Source: Armatimonadota bacterium
Lineage (GTDB): Bacteria > Sysuimicrobiota > Sysuimicrobiia > Sysuimicrobiales > Kaftiobacteriaceae
Length of the DNA stretch: 64,000 nt
Direction of reading: 5' to 3'
Assembly: GCA_031459765.1 (NCBI GenBank)
Contig: JAVKHY010000002.1
Coordinates: forward strand, 186,001 to 250,000
Shown: in pieces, positions 15,877 to 25,894 of the stretch
Layout: every line of letters starts with the position of its first letter
Numbering within the stretch: position 1 is the first letter of the stretch
Notes under the pieces: model-generated
Database searches by the model: none
What the model was told of the DNA's origin: nothing
The model's input: the letters and a program-made list of their open reading frames with translations, nothing else
Position numbers and translations under genes: made by a program

Positions 15877-16587
15877 ATGGCGCCGGCGCTGGTGCTGCAG
15901 GGAATCACCAAGTCCTTCGGACCGGTCCGCGCCCTGCGCGGGGTCAGCCTGACTGTGGACGACGGCGAAGCGCTGGCCGTCTTTGGGCCCAACGGCGCCG
16001 GCAAGACGACGCTGCTCAAGATCGCCGCCACGCTCATGCGCCCCACCGCCGGCCGGGTGCTGGTCCGGGGGATGGACCCCGGCCAGCAGGCGCCGCGCCT
16101 GCGGCGGCTGATCGGTCTGGTCTCCCACCACAGTTACCTCTATCCGGGCCTCAGCGGGTACGAGAACCTGCTCTTCGCGGCGCGGATGTACGGCGTGCCC
16201 GGCGCGCCCGGGCGCGTCCGTGCCCTGCTAGAGGCGGTGGGGCTGGCCGGGCGCGGGGACGACCTGGTGCGCACCTACAGCCGCGGGATGGCCCAGCGGC
16301 TGTCTATCGCCCGGGCCCTCGTTCACGACCCCCCGATCCTCCTGCTCGACGAACCCTACACCGGGCTGGACCGCCAGGCGGCGGCGGGCTTCACCGACCT
16401 CCTGCGGGCGATGCGGGGCACGCGCACCATCGTCCTGACCACGCACAGCATCGAGCAGGGGGTGGCCCTCTCCGATCGCGTCGCCATCCTGGTGGACGGG
16501 ACGCTGGCCTACGAGGCCGACAACGGCGCGCGGGACGTGGATACGGTGGAGCGCGTCTACGCCCAATGCGTGGGGGAGCCGGCGTGA
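15877..16587 (+). CDS. ccmA: Heme exporter ABC ATPase CcmA
   Basis: A 236-aa ABC ATPase: Walker A FGPNGAGKTTLLK, signature YSRGMAQRLSIARALVHDP, Walker B ILLLDEPYTGLD, H-loop TTHSIEQG. Shorter than metabolite-transport ATPases and typical of CcmA, which with CcmB and CcmC releases heme-loaded CcmE for cytochrome c assembly. ATG 15877 aligns best with the family; GTG 15853 with a better ribosome site lies upstream but would leave almost no leader after the predicted transcription start. First gene of the ccm operon. Confidence 0.92.
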   Translation: MAPALVLQGITKSFGPVRALRGVSLTVDDGEALAVFGPNGAGKTTLLKIAATLMRPTAGRVLVRGMDPGQQAPRLRRLIGLVSHHSYLYPGLSGYENLLFAARMYGVPGAPGRVRALLEAVGLAGRGDDLVRTYSRGMAQRLSIARALVHDPPILLLDEPYTGLDRQAAAGFTDLLRAMRGTRTIVLTTHSIEQGVALSDRVAILVDGTLAYEADNGARDVDTVERVYAQCVGEPA

Positions 16588-17261
16588 GCGTCCTGGCCGC
16601 GGTGCGCCACCTGCTGTGGAAGGACCTGGTGCTCGAGCTGCGCACGCGGGAGATCCTCGCCACGATGACCCTGTTCGCCCTCCTGGTGGCCGTGGTCTTC
16701 CACTTCGCCTTCTCGCCCGGGCCCGCCGACGCCGCGCGCCTGCTGCCGGGGATGCTGTGGGTGACCCTGGCCTTCGCCTCCACGCTGGGGCTGTCGCGCT
16801 CGTTTGTCCTGGAACGCGACCAGCAGTGTTTGGAGGCGCTGCGCCTCTTCCCGGTGGATCCGGGCCTGATCTACGCGGGCAAGTTCGCGAGCAACCTGCT
16901 CTACCTGCTGGCCGTGGAAGCGCTGCTGCTGCCGGCGCTGGGTGGAATCGCCGGCGTCCCGCTGCGGCCGGCGCTGGGCCCCCTGGGGGCGGTCCTGCTG
17001 CTCGGGAGCGTCGGGCTCGTCGCGGTGGGCACGGTGTTCTCGGCCGTGTCGGTCCACACCGGCATGCGCGAGGTGCTCCTGCCGATCCTGCTGCTCCCCC
17101 TGGCCTCTCCGGTCCTCATCAACGGGGCGCGGGTGACCGCGGGGATTCTGAGCGGGCGGCCGTGGGCCGACCTCCTGCCGGGGGTGCGGCTGCTGATCGC
17201 GTTCGATGTGATCTTTGTTGTCGTCGGCTATTTGATCTTCGAGTACGTCGTGGAGGAGTGA
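16584..17261 (+). CDS. ccmB: Heme exporter membrane protein CcmB
   Basis: A 225-aa protein with six predicted helices and the conserved N-terminal LLWKDLVLELRTRE motif of CcmB. It is the permease partner of CcmA. The GTG start overlaps the ccmA stop (GTGA). The mid-protein SFVLERDQQCLEALRLFPVD region matches the cytoplasmic loop of CcmB. Confidence 0.92.
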   Translation: MSVLAAVRHLLWKDLVLELRTREILATMTLFALLVAVVFHFAFSPGPADAARLLPGMLWVTLAFASTLGLSRSFVLERDQQCLEALRLFPVDPGLIYAGKFASNLLYLLAVEALLLPALGGIAGVPLRPALGPLGAVLLLGSVGLVAVGTVFSAVSVHTGMREVLLPILLLPLASPVLINGARVTAGILSGRPWADLLPGVRLLIAFDVIFVVVGYLIFEYVVEE

Positions 17262-17263
17262 CC

Positions 17264-18028
17264 ATGGCCGTTCCGGCGATCCGAGAGGTCAGGAGCGCTT
17301 CCCCCGGGTTCGACTGGCGGGAAGGCCTCGTCTGGGTTGGCGCCCTGCTGGGCGGGTTCGGCATGTACATGGCGATCCTCTTCGCGCCCGAGGAGGCGAC
17401 CATGAGCCACGCCCAGCGCATCTTCTACGTCCACGTGCCGGCGGCGTGGGTCGGTTTCCTGGCGTTCGCCGTGGTCTTCGTCGCCAGCGCCGCGTTCCTG
17501 TGGACCCGCCGGCGGGCCTTCGATCTCGCCGCCCACGCCAGTACCGAGATCGGCGTGGTCTTCACCACGCTGGCCATCATCAGCGGCGCGGTGTGGGGGA
17601 AGGCGGTCTGGGGGACCTGGTGGACGTGGGACCCGCGTCTGACCACCACCTTCATGCTCTGGTTCATCTACACCGTGTCGTTGATGGTTCGCGCCTACGG
17701 CGGCCCCTCGGGCCAGAGCGCCCGCTTCGCCGCCGTGCTCGGCGTTGTCGGCTTCCTGGACATCCCGCTGATCCACCTCTCCGTCCTCTGGTGGCGGTCG
17801 CTGCACCCGCTGCCGGTGGTCCTCCGGACGGAGGGTTTCGGCACGGGGCTGCCGCCCCAGATGCTCTGGGCGCTGCTGACCAACGTGGCGGCCTTCACGG
17901 TGCTGTACATCCTATTGTTCAGCATCCGGCGCGCCCAGCTCGCGGCCCAGGACGCCCTCAGCGCGCAGCAGGAGCAGGGGCGACGGACCCGGCCGACCGC
18001 GGAGGCTGCGAAGGAGGGATGGCGATGA
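17264..18028 (+). CDS. ccmC: Heme-handling protein CcmC
   Basis: A 254-aa member of the heme-handling protein superfamily with six helices. The tryptophan-rich signature is GTWWTWDPRLTT, and conserved His residues flank it (FYVHVPAAW and PLIHLSVLWWRSLHP). CcmC moves heme onto CcmE. It begins two bases after ccmB. The C-terminal ~30 residues are an Ala/Gln/Arg-rich tail not needed in the family. Confidence 0.95.
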   Translation: MAVPAIREVRSASPGFDWREGLVWVGALLGGFGMYMAILFAPEEATMSHAQRIFYVHVPAAWVGFLAFAVVFVASAAFLWTRRRAFDLAAHASTEIGVVFTTLAIISGAVWGKAVWGTWWTWDPRLTTTFMLWFIYTVSLMVRAYGGPSGQSARFAAVLGVVGFLDIPLIHLSVLWWRSLHPLPVVLRTEGFGTGLPPQMLWALLTNVAAFTVLYILLFSIRRAQLAAQDALSAQQEQGRRTRPTAEAAKEGWR

Positions 18029-18153
18029 ATCCGTTGACGGCGATGTTCATCGGCTTCGCCGTGGTCTGGGTCGGGCTCTTCCTGTATGTGCTGCGGCTGC
18101 ACCGCCTGGGGCGCGAGATCGAACGGAAGCTCCGCACGGAGTCCCGACCGTGA
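18025..18153 (+). CDS. ccmD: CcmD
   Basis: A 42-aa single-span protein (MFIGFAVVWVGLFLYVLRLH) followed by a basic tail, the normal form of CcmD, which helps release holo-CcmE from CcmABC. It overlaps ccmC by ATGA and ccmE by GTGA. Confidence 0.85.
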   Translation: MNPLTAMFIGFAVVWVGLFLYVLRLHRLGREIERKLRTESRP

Positions 18154-18545
18154 GCCGCACGGGTCGAAAGATCCTGGTCGCTGCGGCCACCTTCGTCCTG
18201 GCCGGAACCTACCTGGCCTACAGCGGCGCGCGCAACAGTATGGCCTATTACCTGACGGTGGGGGAGCTACTCGACCGGGCCGGGTCGGTCCGCGACGCCG
18301 ATATCCGCCTCGGCGGCAGGGTGGCGGCGGGCGGCGTGGTCTGGGACCAGGTCTCGGGCGACCTGGCGTTCCAGATCACCGACGGGAGCCGCACCCTGCC
18401 GGTCCGCTACCGGGGCGTGGTGCCGGACGCCTTCAAGCCTGGGGCCGACGTGGTGGTGGAGGGGCGCTTCGACGGCACGACGTTCCAGGCCCGGCGCCTG
18501 TTCGCCAAGTGCCCCTCCAAATTCGAGGCGAAGCCGCCTCGTTGA
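18150..18545 (+). CDS. ccmE: Heme chaperone CcmE, Cys-type
   Basis: A 131-aa periplasmic heme chaperone: N-terminal anchor, OB-fold domain (SMAYYLTVGELL, GGRVAAGGVVWD, VRYRGVVPDAFKPG, VVVEGRF). Classical CcmE binds heme through His in a HxxxY motif. Here the equivalent is AKCPSKFE, so the ligand is Cys as in the CxxxY CcmE of Desulfovibrio and archaea, and the usual Tyr is Phe. Neither covalent chemistry nor release has been described for a CxxxF form, to my knowledge. The start is GTG overlapping ccmD. Confidence 0.92.
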   Translation: MSRTGRKILVAAATFVLAGTYLAYSGARNSMAYYLTVGELLDRAGSVRDADIRLGGRVAAGGVVWDQVSGDLAFQITDGSRTLPVRYRGVVPDAFKPGADVVVEGRFDGTTFQARRLFAKCPSKFEAKPPR

Positions 18546-18571
18546 GCGACGATCCATGAGGAGCCCGCGCG

Positions 18572-20541
<1,970 letters not shown>

Positions 20542-20542
<1 letters not shown>

Positions 20543-21000
20543 TGCGGATCCTGGTGCTGATCGCCGCGCTGACTCTGACCCTGGCCGCGCACCCGTCCGT
20601 CGCCCGCGGGGCGGACCGTGGATTGGCCGGGGAGTTCATGTGCCAGTGCGGCTGCGGCCTGACGCTGGCCAGCTGCACACATCTCTCCTGCGGCCCGCGC
20701 GATGCGGCCCTGGCCGAACTGGCCAGCCTGGAGCGGGCGGGCCGCAGCCGGGCGGAGATCCGGGCCGCGTTCGTCGCGCGCTACGGCGAGAGGGTGCTTG
20801 CCGCGCCGCTGCGGCGGGGGTTCAACCTCCTGGCCTACTGGGGCCCGTACTGGGCCATCGGCTCGGGAGCCCTGGTGATCGTGGCGCTGGCCCTGGCCTG
20901 GACCCGCCGCGGGGAAGGGGCGGGGCACGCGGCGGCGCCGGCGCTGAGCAGGGAGCAGCGCGAGTGGCTGGAGCGCCAGCTCCGGGCGCTGGAGGACTGA
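20542..21000 (+). CDS. ccmH: CcmH/CycL-type apocytochrome thiol oxidoreductase
   Basis: A 152-aa exported protein: signal peptide, three-helix domain, then one anchor helix and an amphipathic tail. In place of the usual LRCxxCQ, the active-site region reads FMCQCGCGLTLASCTHLSCG, with five cysteines, a form seen in CcmH of other deep-branching bacteria (recalled). It would reduce the CxxCH thiols before heme ligation. The start overlaps the ccmF stop by one base. Confidence 0.85.
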
Positions 21001-21005
21001 GGACG

Positions 21006-21452
21006 ATGGAGCTGTTGACCATGCTCGTCCTGATCGCCGGCACCGCACTGCTCATCCTGTGGCCGCTGTTCGCCCCGCCACGGAACGACGAGGAGCCTCC
21101 CGCCCCGCCCCCGGAGACGAAGAGCCGCGCCGCGCTGCTGGCCATCAAGGAACTCGAGTTCGACTTCGCCACCGGCAAGATCGCCGAGGACGACTACCTG
21201 ACCCTGCGCCGCCGCTACGAAGCCAGGGCCGTCGAGGCGCTGCAGGCGCCGCCGCCCCCTCCGCAGATCTCCGACGACGACCTGGAGGCGGAGATCCGGG
21301 CCGCGCGGAGCAGACGGCTCTGCGCCTCGTGCGCGGCGGCCCTCCCCGCGGGGGCGCGCTACTGCCCCAGCTGCGGTGCCGCCGTGGGGAAGGCGGCCGC
21401 AGGCGGGCCCCCGGTTGCCCCGGAGCGCCCGGTAGCGGAGGGACGGCGATGA
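21006..21452 (+). CDS. Membrane-anchored zinc-ribbon protein (CcmI-like position)
   Basis: A 148-aa protein with an N-terminal helix, a helical segment resembling the CcmI N-domain (KSRAALLAIKELEFDFATGK, then EDDYLTLRRRYE) and a C-terminal zinc ribbon (CASC...YCPSCG). CcmI normally anchors apocytochrome via TPRs; here TPRs are missing and a zinc ribbon stands in their place. Position directly after ccmH supports a role in cytochrome assembly. It overlaps the next gene by ATGA. Confidence 0.65.
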   Translation: MELLTMLVLIAGTALLILWPLFAPPRNDEEPPAPPPETKSRAALLAIKELEFDFATGKIAEDDYLTLRRRYEARAVEALQAPPPPPQISDDDLEAEIRAARSRRLCASCAAALPAGARYCPSCGAAVGKAAAGGPPVAPERPVAEGRR

Positions 21453-22594
21453 GGGGGCACGTTGCCGCGGCGGCAAGGGCGGTGGCGATCCTGCTCCTCG
21501 CCGCGCCCGGAGCTCTGGCGGCCGCATCTCCACCCCTGCGGACGATCCAGGGCACGGTGACGAACCACACCGGTCCGCCCCGGCCCGTTGTCGGGCAGGA
21601 GGTCAGGCTTACCGCGTACGTCAACGGCGCGGAAGCCGACTGGCAGACGGCACGGACAGGCAGGCGGGGGGAGTTCTCCTTCACCGTGCCCGGCGAGGCG
21701 GACCGGACCTACACGCTCCAGGTGAAATACAAGGGCGGCGAGTACGACAGCCCGCTCATCGTCTTCAAACCCGGGGAAACCCTCCGCCGGGTGACGATGC
21801 GCGTCTACGAACCGACCGCCGACCCCGGGGTCCTGCGCGTCGCCGTCCATCACGTCATCGTCGAAGCCGGGGAAGGCGCCGTGCGGGTGGCGGAGCTTCT
21901 CCTCTTCACGAACACCAGCAACCGGACCTACGTCGGCGGCGCCCCGCGCGCCGACGGCAGGCGGGAGACGCTGCGGATCACGCTCCCCGCAGGCGCCGGC
22001 AACATCCAGTTCATGGAAGGCCTGATGGAGTGCTGCGTCTCGGCCACCGACACCGGTCTCGTGGACACGATGGACGTGGAACCGGGGATGCGCCAGATCG
22101 CCTACAGCTACACGCTGTCCGTCCCCGGCGGACGGCTGACGCTGGCGCGGCGGCTGGATTATCCGACCGATCGTGTGGAGGTCCTCGCCCGCGCCGGAGC
22201 GGAGGTGCAGGCGGTCCCGCTCCGCCGCGGGGAGGACGTCGAGACCGATCAGGGAACCTATCGGCGTTTCTCCGCGTCGAACGTCGCGGCCGGGACCGAG
22301 CTCCGGATCGCCGCGAGCGGTCTCGCTGCTCCGCAGCCGCGTCTGCGGCAGGCGGCGCTCGCCGCCTTCGCCGGTATCGCGGCCGCGGCTCTGGCCTCCC
22401 CCGCGCTCCGGCGGCGTCGCCGCAACCGCCGCGACCGGGACACCGTTGCGAGCGGCGGAGAAACACGCCGGGACCTGATCGCGGCGGTGGCCGCGCTGGA
22501 CGACCGGTTCGAGGCCGGAGAGATCCCGGAAGAGGAGTACAGGCAGCGGCGGGCGCGCTATCTGGAACGGCTGCGCCGCATGCCCGCTGCCTGA
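21449..22594 (+). CDS. Exported beta-sandwich protein in the ccm operon
   Basis: A 381-aa protein with signal peptide, an N-terminal Ig/carboxypeptidase-regulatory-like domain (IQGTVTNHTG, GRRGEFSFTVP, YTLQVKYKGGEYDSP), a second beta domain, a membrane helix near residue 310 and a SHOCT-like tail (FEAGEIPEEEYRQRRARYLE). The middle carries MEGLMECCVSATD, a Cys pair. Similar proteins occur with ccm genes in some lineages (recalled). It may hold apocytochrome or assembly factors at the outer membrane face. Not assigned to a named family. Confidence 0.6.
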   Translation: MRGHVAAAARAVAILLLAAPGALAAASPPLRTIQGTVTNHTGPPRPVVGQEVRLTAYVNGAEADWQTARTGRRGEFSFTVPGEADRTYTLQVKYKGGEYDSPLIVFKPGETLRRVTMRVYEPTADPGVLRVAVHHVIVEAGEGAVRVAELLLFTNTSNRTYVGGAPRADGRRETLRITLPAGAGNIQFMEGLMECCVSATDTGLVDTMDVEPGMRQIAYSYTLSVPGGRLTLARRLDYPTDRVEVLARAGAEVQAVPLRRGEDVETDQGTYRRFSASNVAAGTELRIAASGLAAPQPRLRQAALAAFAGIAAAALASPALRRRRRNRRDRDTVASGGETRRDLIAAVAALDDRFEAGEIPEEEYRQRRARYLERLRRMPAA

Positions 22595-22618
22595 TCACGG
22601 CAGGAGGAGGTGGAAGCA

Positions 22619-22963
22619 GTGAGGGCATCTGTCGCGCTCGCGGTCGCCGCGGGCATCGTGCTGCTGACGGGAGCGGCGCTGGCCCGGCCGGCCGACCTCG
22701 CCCTGTTCAAGCAGGTCTACAACCCGCCGGCGGGGAGCAAGGTGGCCACGGCGGGGTGTCTGCTCTGCCACGACAAGGCGCCTTTCACCAAGACGGGGCT
22801 CAACCCGTACGGCAAGGACCTGGCCAAGCAGGGCAGCCCGCTCAAGCCGGCATCCTTCAAGGCGGTGGAGGCGCTGGACTCCGACAAGGACGGGTTCGCC
22901 AACCTCAAGGAGATCCAGGCCGGCACCCTGCCCGGAGATCCGGCGAGCAAACCTGCCCGCTAG
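22619..22963 (+). CDS. Monoheme c-type cytochrome with EF-hand-like segment
   Basis: A 114-aa exported protein: signal peptide ending AALA, one heme site GCLLCHDKAP, then a segment SDKDGFANLKEIQAG that resembles a Ca2+-binding EF loop. The pattern 'CxxCH ... G..L...G..PYG.DL' followed by 'D.DgDG..N..E...G..P' is typical of small thrombospondin type-3-repeat/cytochrome proteins. GTG 22619 is chosen for its AGGAGG nine bases upstream. It is the only substrate-type cytochrome inside the ccm operon. Confidence 0.8.
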   Translation: MRASVALAVAAGIVLLTGAALARPADLALFKQVYNPPAGSKVATAGCLLCHDKAPFTKTGLNPYGKDLAKQGSPLKPASFKAVEALDSDKDGFANLKEIQAGTLPGDPASKPAR

Positions 22964-22971
22964 GGACCGCG

Positions 22972-23628
22972 ATGGCGTCCCCGCTGCCGAGGGTCGATCT
23001 GGCCGAGTTCGTAGCCGGTGCGGGGGAAGCCGCGTTCGCGGTGGACGCGGCGCACACCATCGTGGCCTGGAATTCCGCGGCCGAGGACCTCCTGGAGGTC
23101 AAGGCGGGAGAGGTCCTCGGCCGCGACTGCAGCGTGGTCATCGGCGGCCGCAACGCCGAGGGACACGTGGTGTGCTCGACGCTGTGTCCCTACCGGCAGG
23201 CCGTCCGCCGCAACGAACGCCCGCCGACGATGGACCTGCAGGTCCGCCGCAACGGACGGCCGCCCCTCTGGGTCCGGATGATCTCCATCGTCGTGACCGC
23301 CGGCGACCCGTACGTGGTGCACATCCTGCACGACATCACCGACGACCGCAGTCGGGAAGTCTTCGTCCAGCAGGTTTTGCAGGCCGCCTCCTCGCTGTCG
23401 GGCCGGCGCGAGGCGGGAACTCCGCCCGCCCCCCCTGCGCTGCTCTCCCCCCGGGAGCGAGAAATCCTGCGGCTGCTGGCGACCGGGGCGGGGACGCGCG
23501 CCATCGCCCAGGCGCTGTGCATCAGCCCCGCTACCGTCCGCAACCACATCCAGCAGATCATGACCGCCCTGCACGCCCACAGCCGGCTGGAGGCGGTGGT
23601 CAAGGCCCTGCGGCAGCGGCTCATCTGA
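22972..23628 (+). CDS. PAS-LuxR transcriptional regulator
   Basis: A 218-aa protein: PAS domain (residues ~10-125; AAHTIVAWNSAAEDLL, IGGRNAEGHVVCSTLCPYR) and GerE HTH (LSPREREILRLLATGAGTRA, then ISPATVRNHIQQIM). The PAS cysteines (CS, C..LC) are conserved in a group of PAS-LuxR proteins and may hold an Fe-S cluster or sense redox state. It begins eight bases after the monoheme cytochrome and is probably the last gene of the ccm transcript, suggesting local redox control. Confidence 0.87.
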   Translation: MASPLPRVDLAEFVAGAGEAAFAVDAAHTIVAWNSAAEDLLEVKAGEVLGRDCSVVIGGRNAEGHVVCSTLCPYRQAVRRNERPPTMDLQVRRNGRPPLWVRMISIVVTAGDPYVVHILHDITDDRSREVFVQQVLQAASSLSGRREAGTPPAPPALLSPREREILRLLATGAGTRAIAQALCISPATVRNHIQQIMTALHAHSRLEAVVKALRQRLI

Positions 23629-23660
23629 GGCCTCCCGACCCCCCGGGACCCTATCCCAGA

Positions 23661-23706
23661 ATCGGGCGAGGGCCCGATGCCTGCCCCGCCGGGCCCCGCC
23701 TATGGT
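23661..23706 (+). promoter_or_regulatory. Palindromic box plus TATGGT -10
   Basis: ATCGGGC-GAGG-GCCCGAT (23661-23678) is a perfect 7-bp-arm palindrome, followed after 22 bases by TATGGT (23701-23706). It serves the small genes downstream. Confidence 0.7.
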
Positions 23707-23739
23707 GGGGCTGGAGCGAGGAATCCGGGAGGCGTACCC

Positions 23740-23919
23740 ATCGTCGAGGAGTGGCTGGCCTGGTATCTGGTTCGCGAGCGGGAGCGCCAGCTCCAACGCC
23801 AGGAGCTGATCCGCGAAGCGGCCCGCCAGCAGCAGCGCCGCGGCGCGGTCATTGGACCGTTGCGCCCACGGCAGAGCGACGCGACCGAGGGCGTCCATCG
23901 CGATCGCCGGGCGGCCTGA
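23740..23919 (+). CDS. Small amphipathic protein, possible ATC start
   Basis: An open frame of about 59 residues, VEEWLAWYLVRERERQLQRQ then an Ala/Gln/Arg-rich helix, begins after the predicted transcription start (~23712). GGGAGG (23727-23732) stands seven bases before an in-frame ATC (23740). No in-frame ATG, GTG or TTG lies between promoter and helix, so if translated it would use a rare ATC initiator. The Trp-rich head and charged helix suggest a peripheral membrane peptide. Weak call. Confidence 0.35.
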   Translation: MVEEWLAWYLVRERERQLQRQELIREAARQQQRRGAVIGPLRPRQSDATEGVHRDRRAA

Positions 23920-23988
23920 CGGACGGCGTCCTCAACCGTCCGTGGTCAGTCGACCTCCTTTCGTACGACTCCCCCGACAGGAGTGGCG

Positions 23989-24270
23989 ATGCTACCCGAA
24001 CACCGGCGTGCGCTCCACGAGGTCAAGACGACGTCGATGCGGGCGCTGGGCTCTCACCGCGAGGCGCTCCGCCCCCACAGGGGCGTCGCCCGCAGGGTCC
24101 TCCTCGCGGAGCGCGAGCGCACCCGCCGCGCCGCCGAAGAATACCAGCACCGCCTGAACGCGGCGAAGGCGGAGGCGCAGGAGTTCCGTGTCCTCTGGGC
24201 CCAGGCCAAGAAGGACGGCCGGCGCCTGCTGGAGTTCATCGACCGACACCTGAGACGCCGCGCGGCCTGA
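23989..24270 (+). CDS. Small charged coiled-coil protein
   Basis: A 93-aa helical protein rich in Arg, Ala and Glu with no cysteines or membrane segment. AGGAG precedes ATG 23989. The N-terminus MLPEHRRALHEVKTTSMRAL resembles the protein at 5363-5635 (MLDVREHRQVLSALRETRGR, ALGDHR versus ALGSHR), suggesting a family peculiar to this genome or lineage. It may be cotranscribed with the preceding small frame. Function unknown. Confidence 0.6.
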   Translation: MLPEHRRALHEVKTTSMRALGSHREALRPHRGVARRVLLAERERTRRAAEEYQHRLNAAKAEAQEFRVLWAQAKKDGRRLLEFIDRHLRRRAA

Positions 24271-24337
24271 GCCTGCTCCCGGACCGGAATTTCGGCCCTC
24301 GGTCGGGTTCCCCTCCCGCCGCCGGGGCGATGAGACC

Positions 24338-25564
24338 ATGACGACGGTGTCCTCCTATCGCCTGACGGTGAAGGACGAAGCCGTGGTGGTCACGGCCCAA
24401 GACGACGGCGCGGAAAGCGTCTTCACCTTCGACCGTGCCGGCCGGTTCTTTGCCGCCTGGCTCGGGCAGCGGCTCTACCGTCGGGCCCTGTCCGGCCGGA
24501 TGGTCGAGAAGTGGACCGACCGCCGCAGCCCGGACCATGTGGTGCATCGCCGTACGCTGGACTCCCGTGAGGCCGACCTGCTCCTCGACCGGGCCGCAGA
24601 GGCTGCCGCCCGGACCGCCGTCGCACTCGGCCGCGGGGAGGTCGAGCTCGTCTGGTCCGCCGCAGGCCCGGTCTCGGAGGCGGAGGCGGAGCGGCTGGTC
24701 CGTGCCGCGGCGGCCTTCGACCGGCATGTCGCCCGCCGGGACGCCCGGCGCTACGCCGAGGTGTACCGCCCCGTCGGCATCCTCCCGCCCGACCAATATC
24801 TCGCCCTGGTGATCCAGCTCACGGAAGGCTGCCACTGGAACCGCTGCACCTTCTGCACCTTCTACCGCGACCAGCCGTTCCGCGTGAAGCCGCTGCCGGA
24901 ACTGGAATCCCACGTCCGCGAGGTGACGGCCTACCTCGGAGAAGGGCTCACCTTGCGACGGAGCCTGTTCCTGGGGGAAGCCAACGCCCTCTGCCTGCCC
25001 ACCGATGACCTGATAGCCCGGCTGGCGTTGATCCACCGCTGGTTCGATGCGGACGGCGCCTTCCCGCGCGGGATGTACGCCTTCCTGGACGTGTTCACCG
25101 GACGGCGGAAGTCCGCGGAGGAGTTCGCAGAGCTGCGGGTGCGCGGACTCCGCCGTGTCTACGTGGGCCTGGAGAGCGGTGACGGGGATCTGCTGCGGTT
25201 CCTGAACAAGCCCCAGCGTCCCGAACACGCCGTGGAGCTGGTGCGGGCGCTCAAAGCGGCCGGCCTCTCCGTGGGTGTGATCGTCATGGCCGGGGTGGGC
25301 GGCGATCGCTTCGCCGACGCCCATGTCGCGGGCACCCTGGGCGTCCTGAACGCCCTTCCCCTCGATGCCGGCGATCTGGTGTACCTCTCGGCATTCGTGG
25401 AGTACCCGCACAGCGATTACGAACGCGCGGCCCGGGAGGCGGGCCTGAGGCCCCTGGGGCCCCACGAGATCCGCAACCAGATCCGGCTCCTTCGCGAGGG
25501 AGTGCGCCGCGGACCGGACGGCCCCCGCGTGGCGCGCTACGACATCGCCGAGTTCATCTACTGA
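24338..25564 (+). CDS. Radical SAM protein
   Basis: A 408-aa enzyme. The [4Fe-4S] motif is EGCHWNRCTFCTFY (Cx4Cx2C spacing, as in the Elp3-like/YgiQ-like 'GCxxNxCTFC' group) at residue ~168. It is followed by a TIM-barrel core: LGEANALCLP, RVYVGLESGDGDLLRFLNKP (the SAM-binding GxESG), and GLSVGVIVMAGVGG. The N-terminal ~150 residues are a separate domain of unknown type. No peptide or cofactor substrate gene is adjacent. The reaction cannot be assigned; the CxxxxCxxC core is certain. Confidence 0.88.
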   Translation: MTTVSSYRLTVKDEAVVVTAQDDGAESVFTFDRAGRFFAAWLGQRLYRRALSGRMVEKWTDRRSPDHVVHRRTLDSREADLLLDRAAEAAARTAVALGRGEVELVWSAAGPVSEAEAERLVRAAAAFDRHVARRDARRYAEVYRPVGILPPDQYLALVIQLTEGCHWNRCTFCTFYRDQPFRVKPLPELESHVREVTAYLGEGLTLRRSLFLGEANALCLPTDDLIARLALIHRWFDADGAFPRGMYAFLDVFTGRRKSAEEFAELRVRGLRRVYVGLESGDGDLLRFLNKPQRPEHAVELVRALKAAGLSVGVIVMAGVGGDRFADAHVAGTLGVLNALPLDAGDLVYLSAFVEYPHSDYERAAREAGLRPLGPHEIRNQIRLLREGVRRGPDGPRVARYDIAEFIY

Positions 25565-25647
25565 GCGGTGCGCCCGCCGATCCCGCGGCCATCGGGCGGC
25601 CGCCTGATTCGCCTCCTCTGGCCGCCCTGGTGCGCTCTGTCGCGAAG

Positions 25648-25694
25648 TGGGTGCAATCGCATCATCGACAGCCCCATTCCTGCCCTTCTAACCT
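25648..25694 (+). promoter_or_regulatory. GCATCAT-type box plus -10
   Basis: TGGGTGC-AATC-GCATCAT (25648-25665), then 23 bases, then TAACCT (25689-25694). No gene clearly starts after it before 25970, so it may produce a long leader or a non-coding transcript. Confidence 0.45.
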
Positions 25695-25788
25695 GACGGA
25701 TAGGGATCACGTTGTGCGGAGCACGCACAGAAGCCGGAGGGCACCAGGGGAGCGGCACCGAGCGGCAGAGGGGGACGTCTCCGGCGGT

Positions 25789-25806
25789 ATCGGGCGCCTG
25801 CCCGAT
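25789..25806 (+). promoter_or_regulatory. Perfect palindromic box without clear -10
   Basis: ATCGGGC-GCCT-GCCCGAT is the best palindrome of the set. At the usual distance only GATGCC is found, a poor -10. A partner half-box follows 32 bp downstream. Confidence 0.5.
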
Positions 25807-25847
25807 GGCCGGTCCCTCCGATCGGGCTGATGCCGCCGTGCGGACAG

Positions 25848-25894
25848 TTGATGCAATCGCATCATAGGCGTTGCCTCCGACCCTCCCGTACGCT
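25848..25894 (+). promoter_or_regulatory. GCATCAT-type box plus -10 of the MerR-like HTH gene
   Basis: TTGATGC-AATC-GCATCAT (25848-25865) followed after 23 bases by TACGCT (25889-25894), the same -10 as in front of the DUF3795-like gene. Transcription would start near 25901, about 70 bases before ATG 25970. Confidence 0.6.

Noticed and set aside
24338-25564. Radical SAM enzyme as maturase of the adjacent small proteins
   Set aside because: Its Cx4Cx2C motif and domain order resemble the Elp3/YgiQ-like group, no SPASM domain is visible, and the small neighbour lacks a Cys/Ser/Thr-rich core.
25711-25830. Short GTG-initiated frame after the 25648 promoter
   Set aside because: No ribosome site and a Ser/Arg/Gly/His composition typical of chance frames in this DNA.
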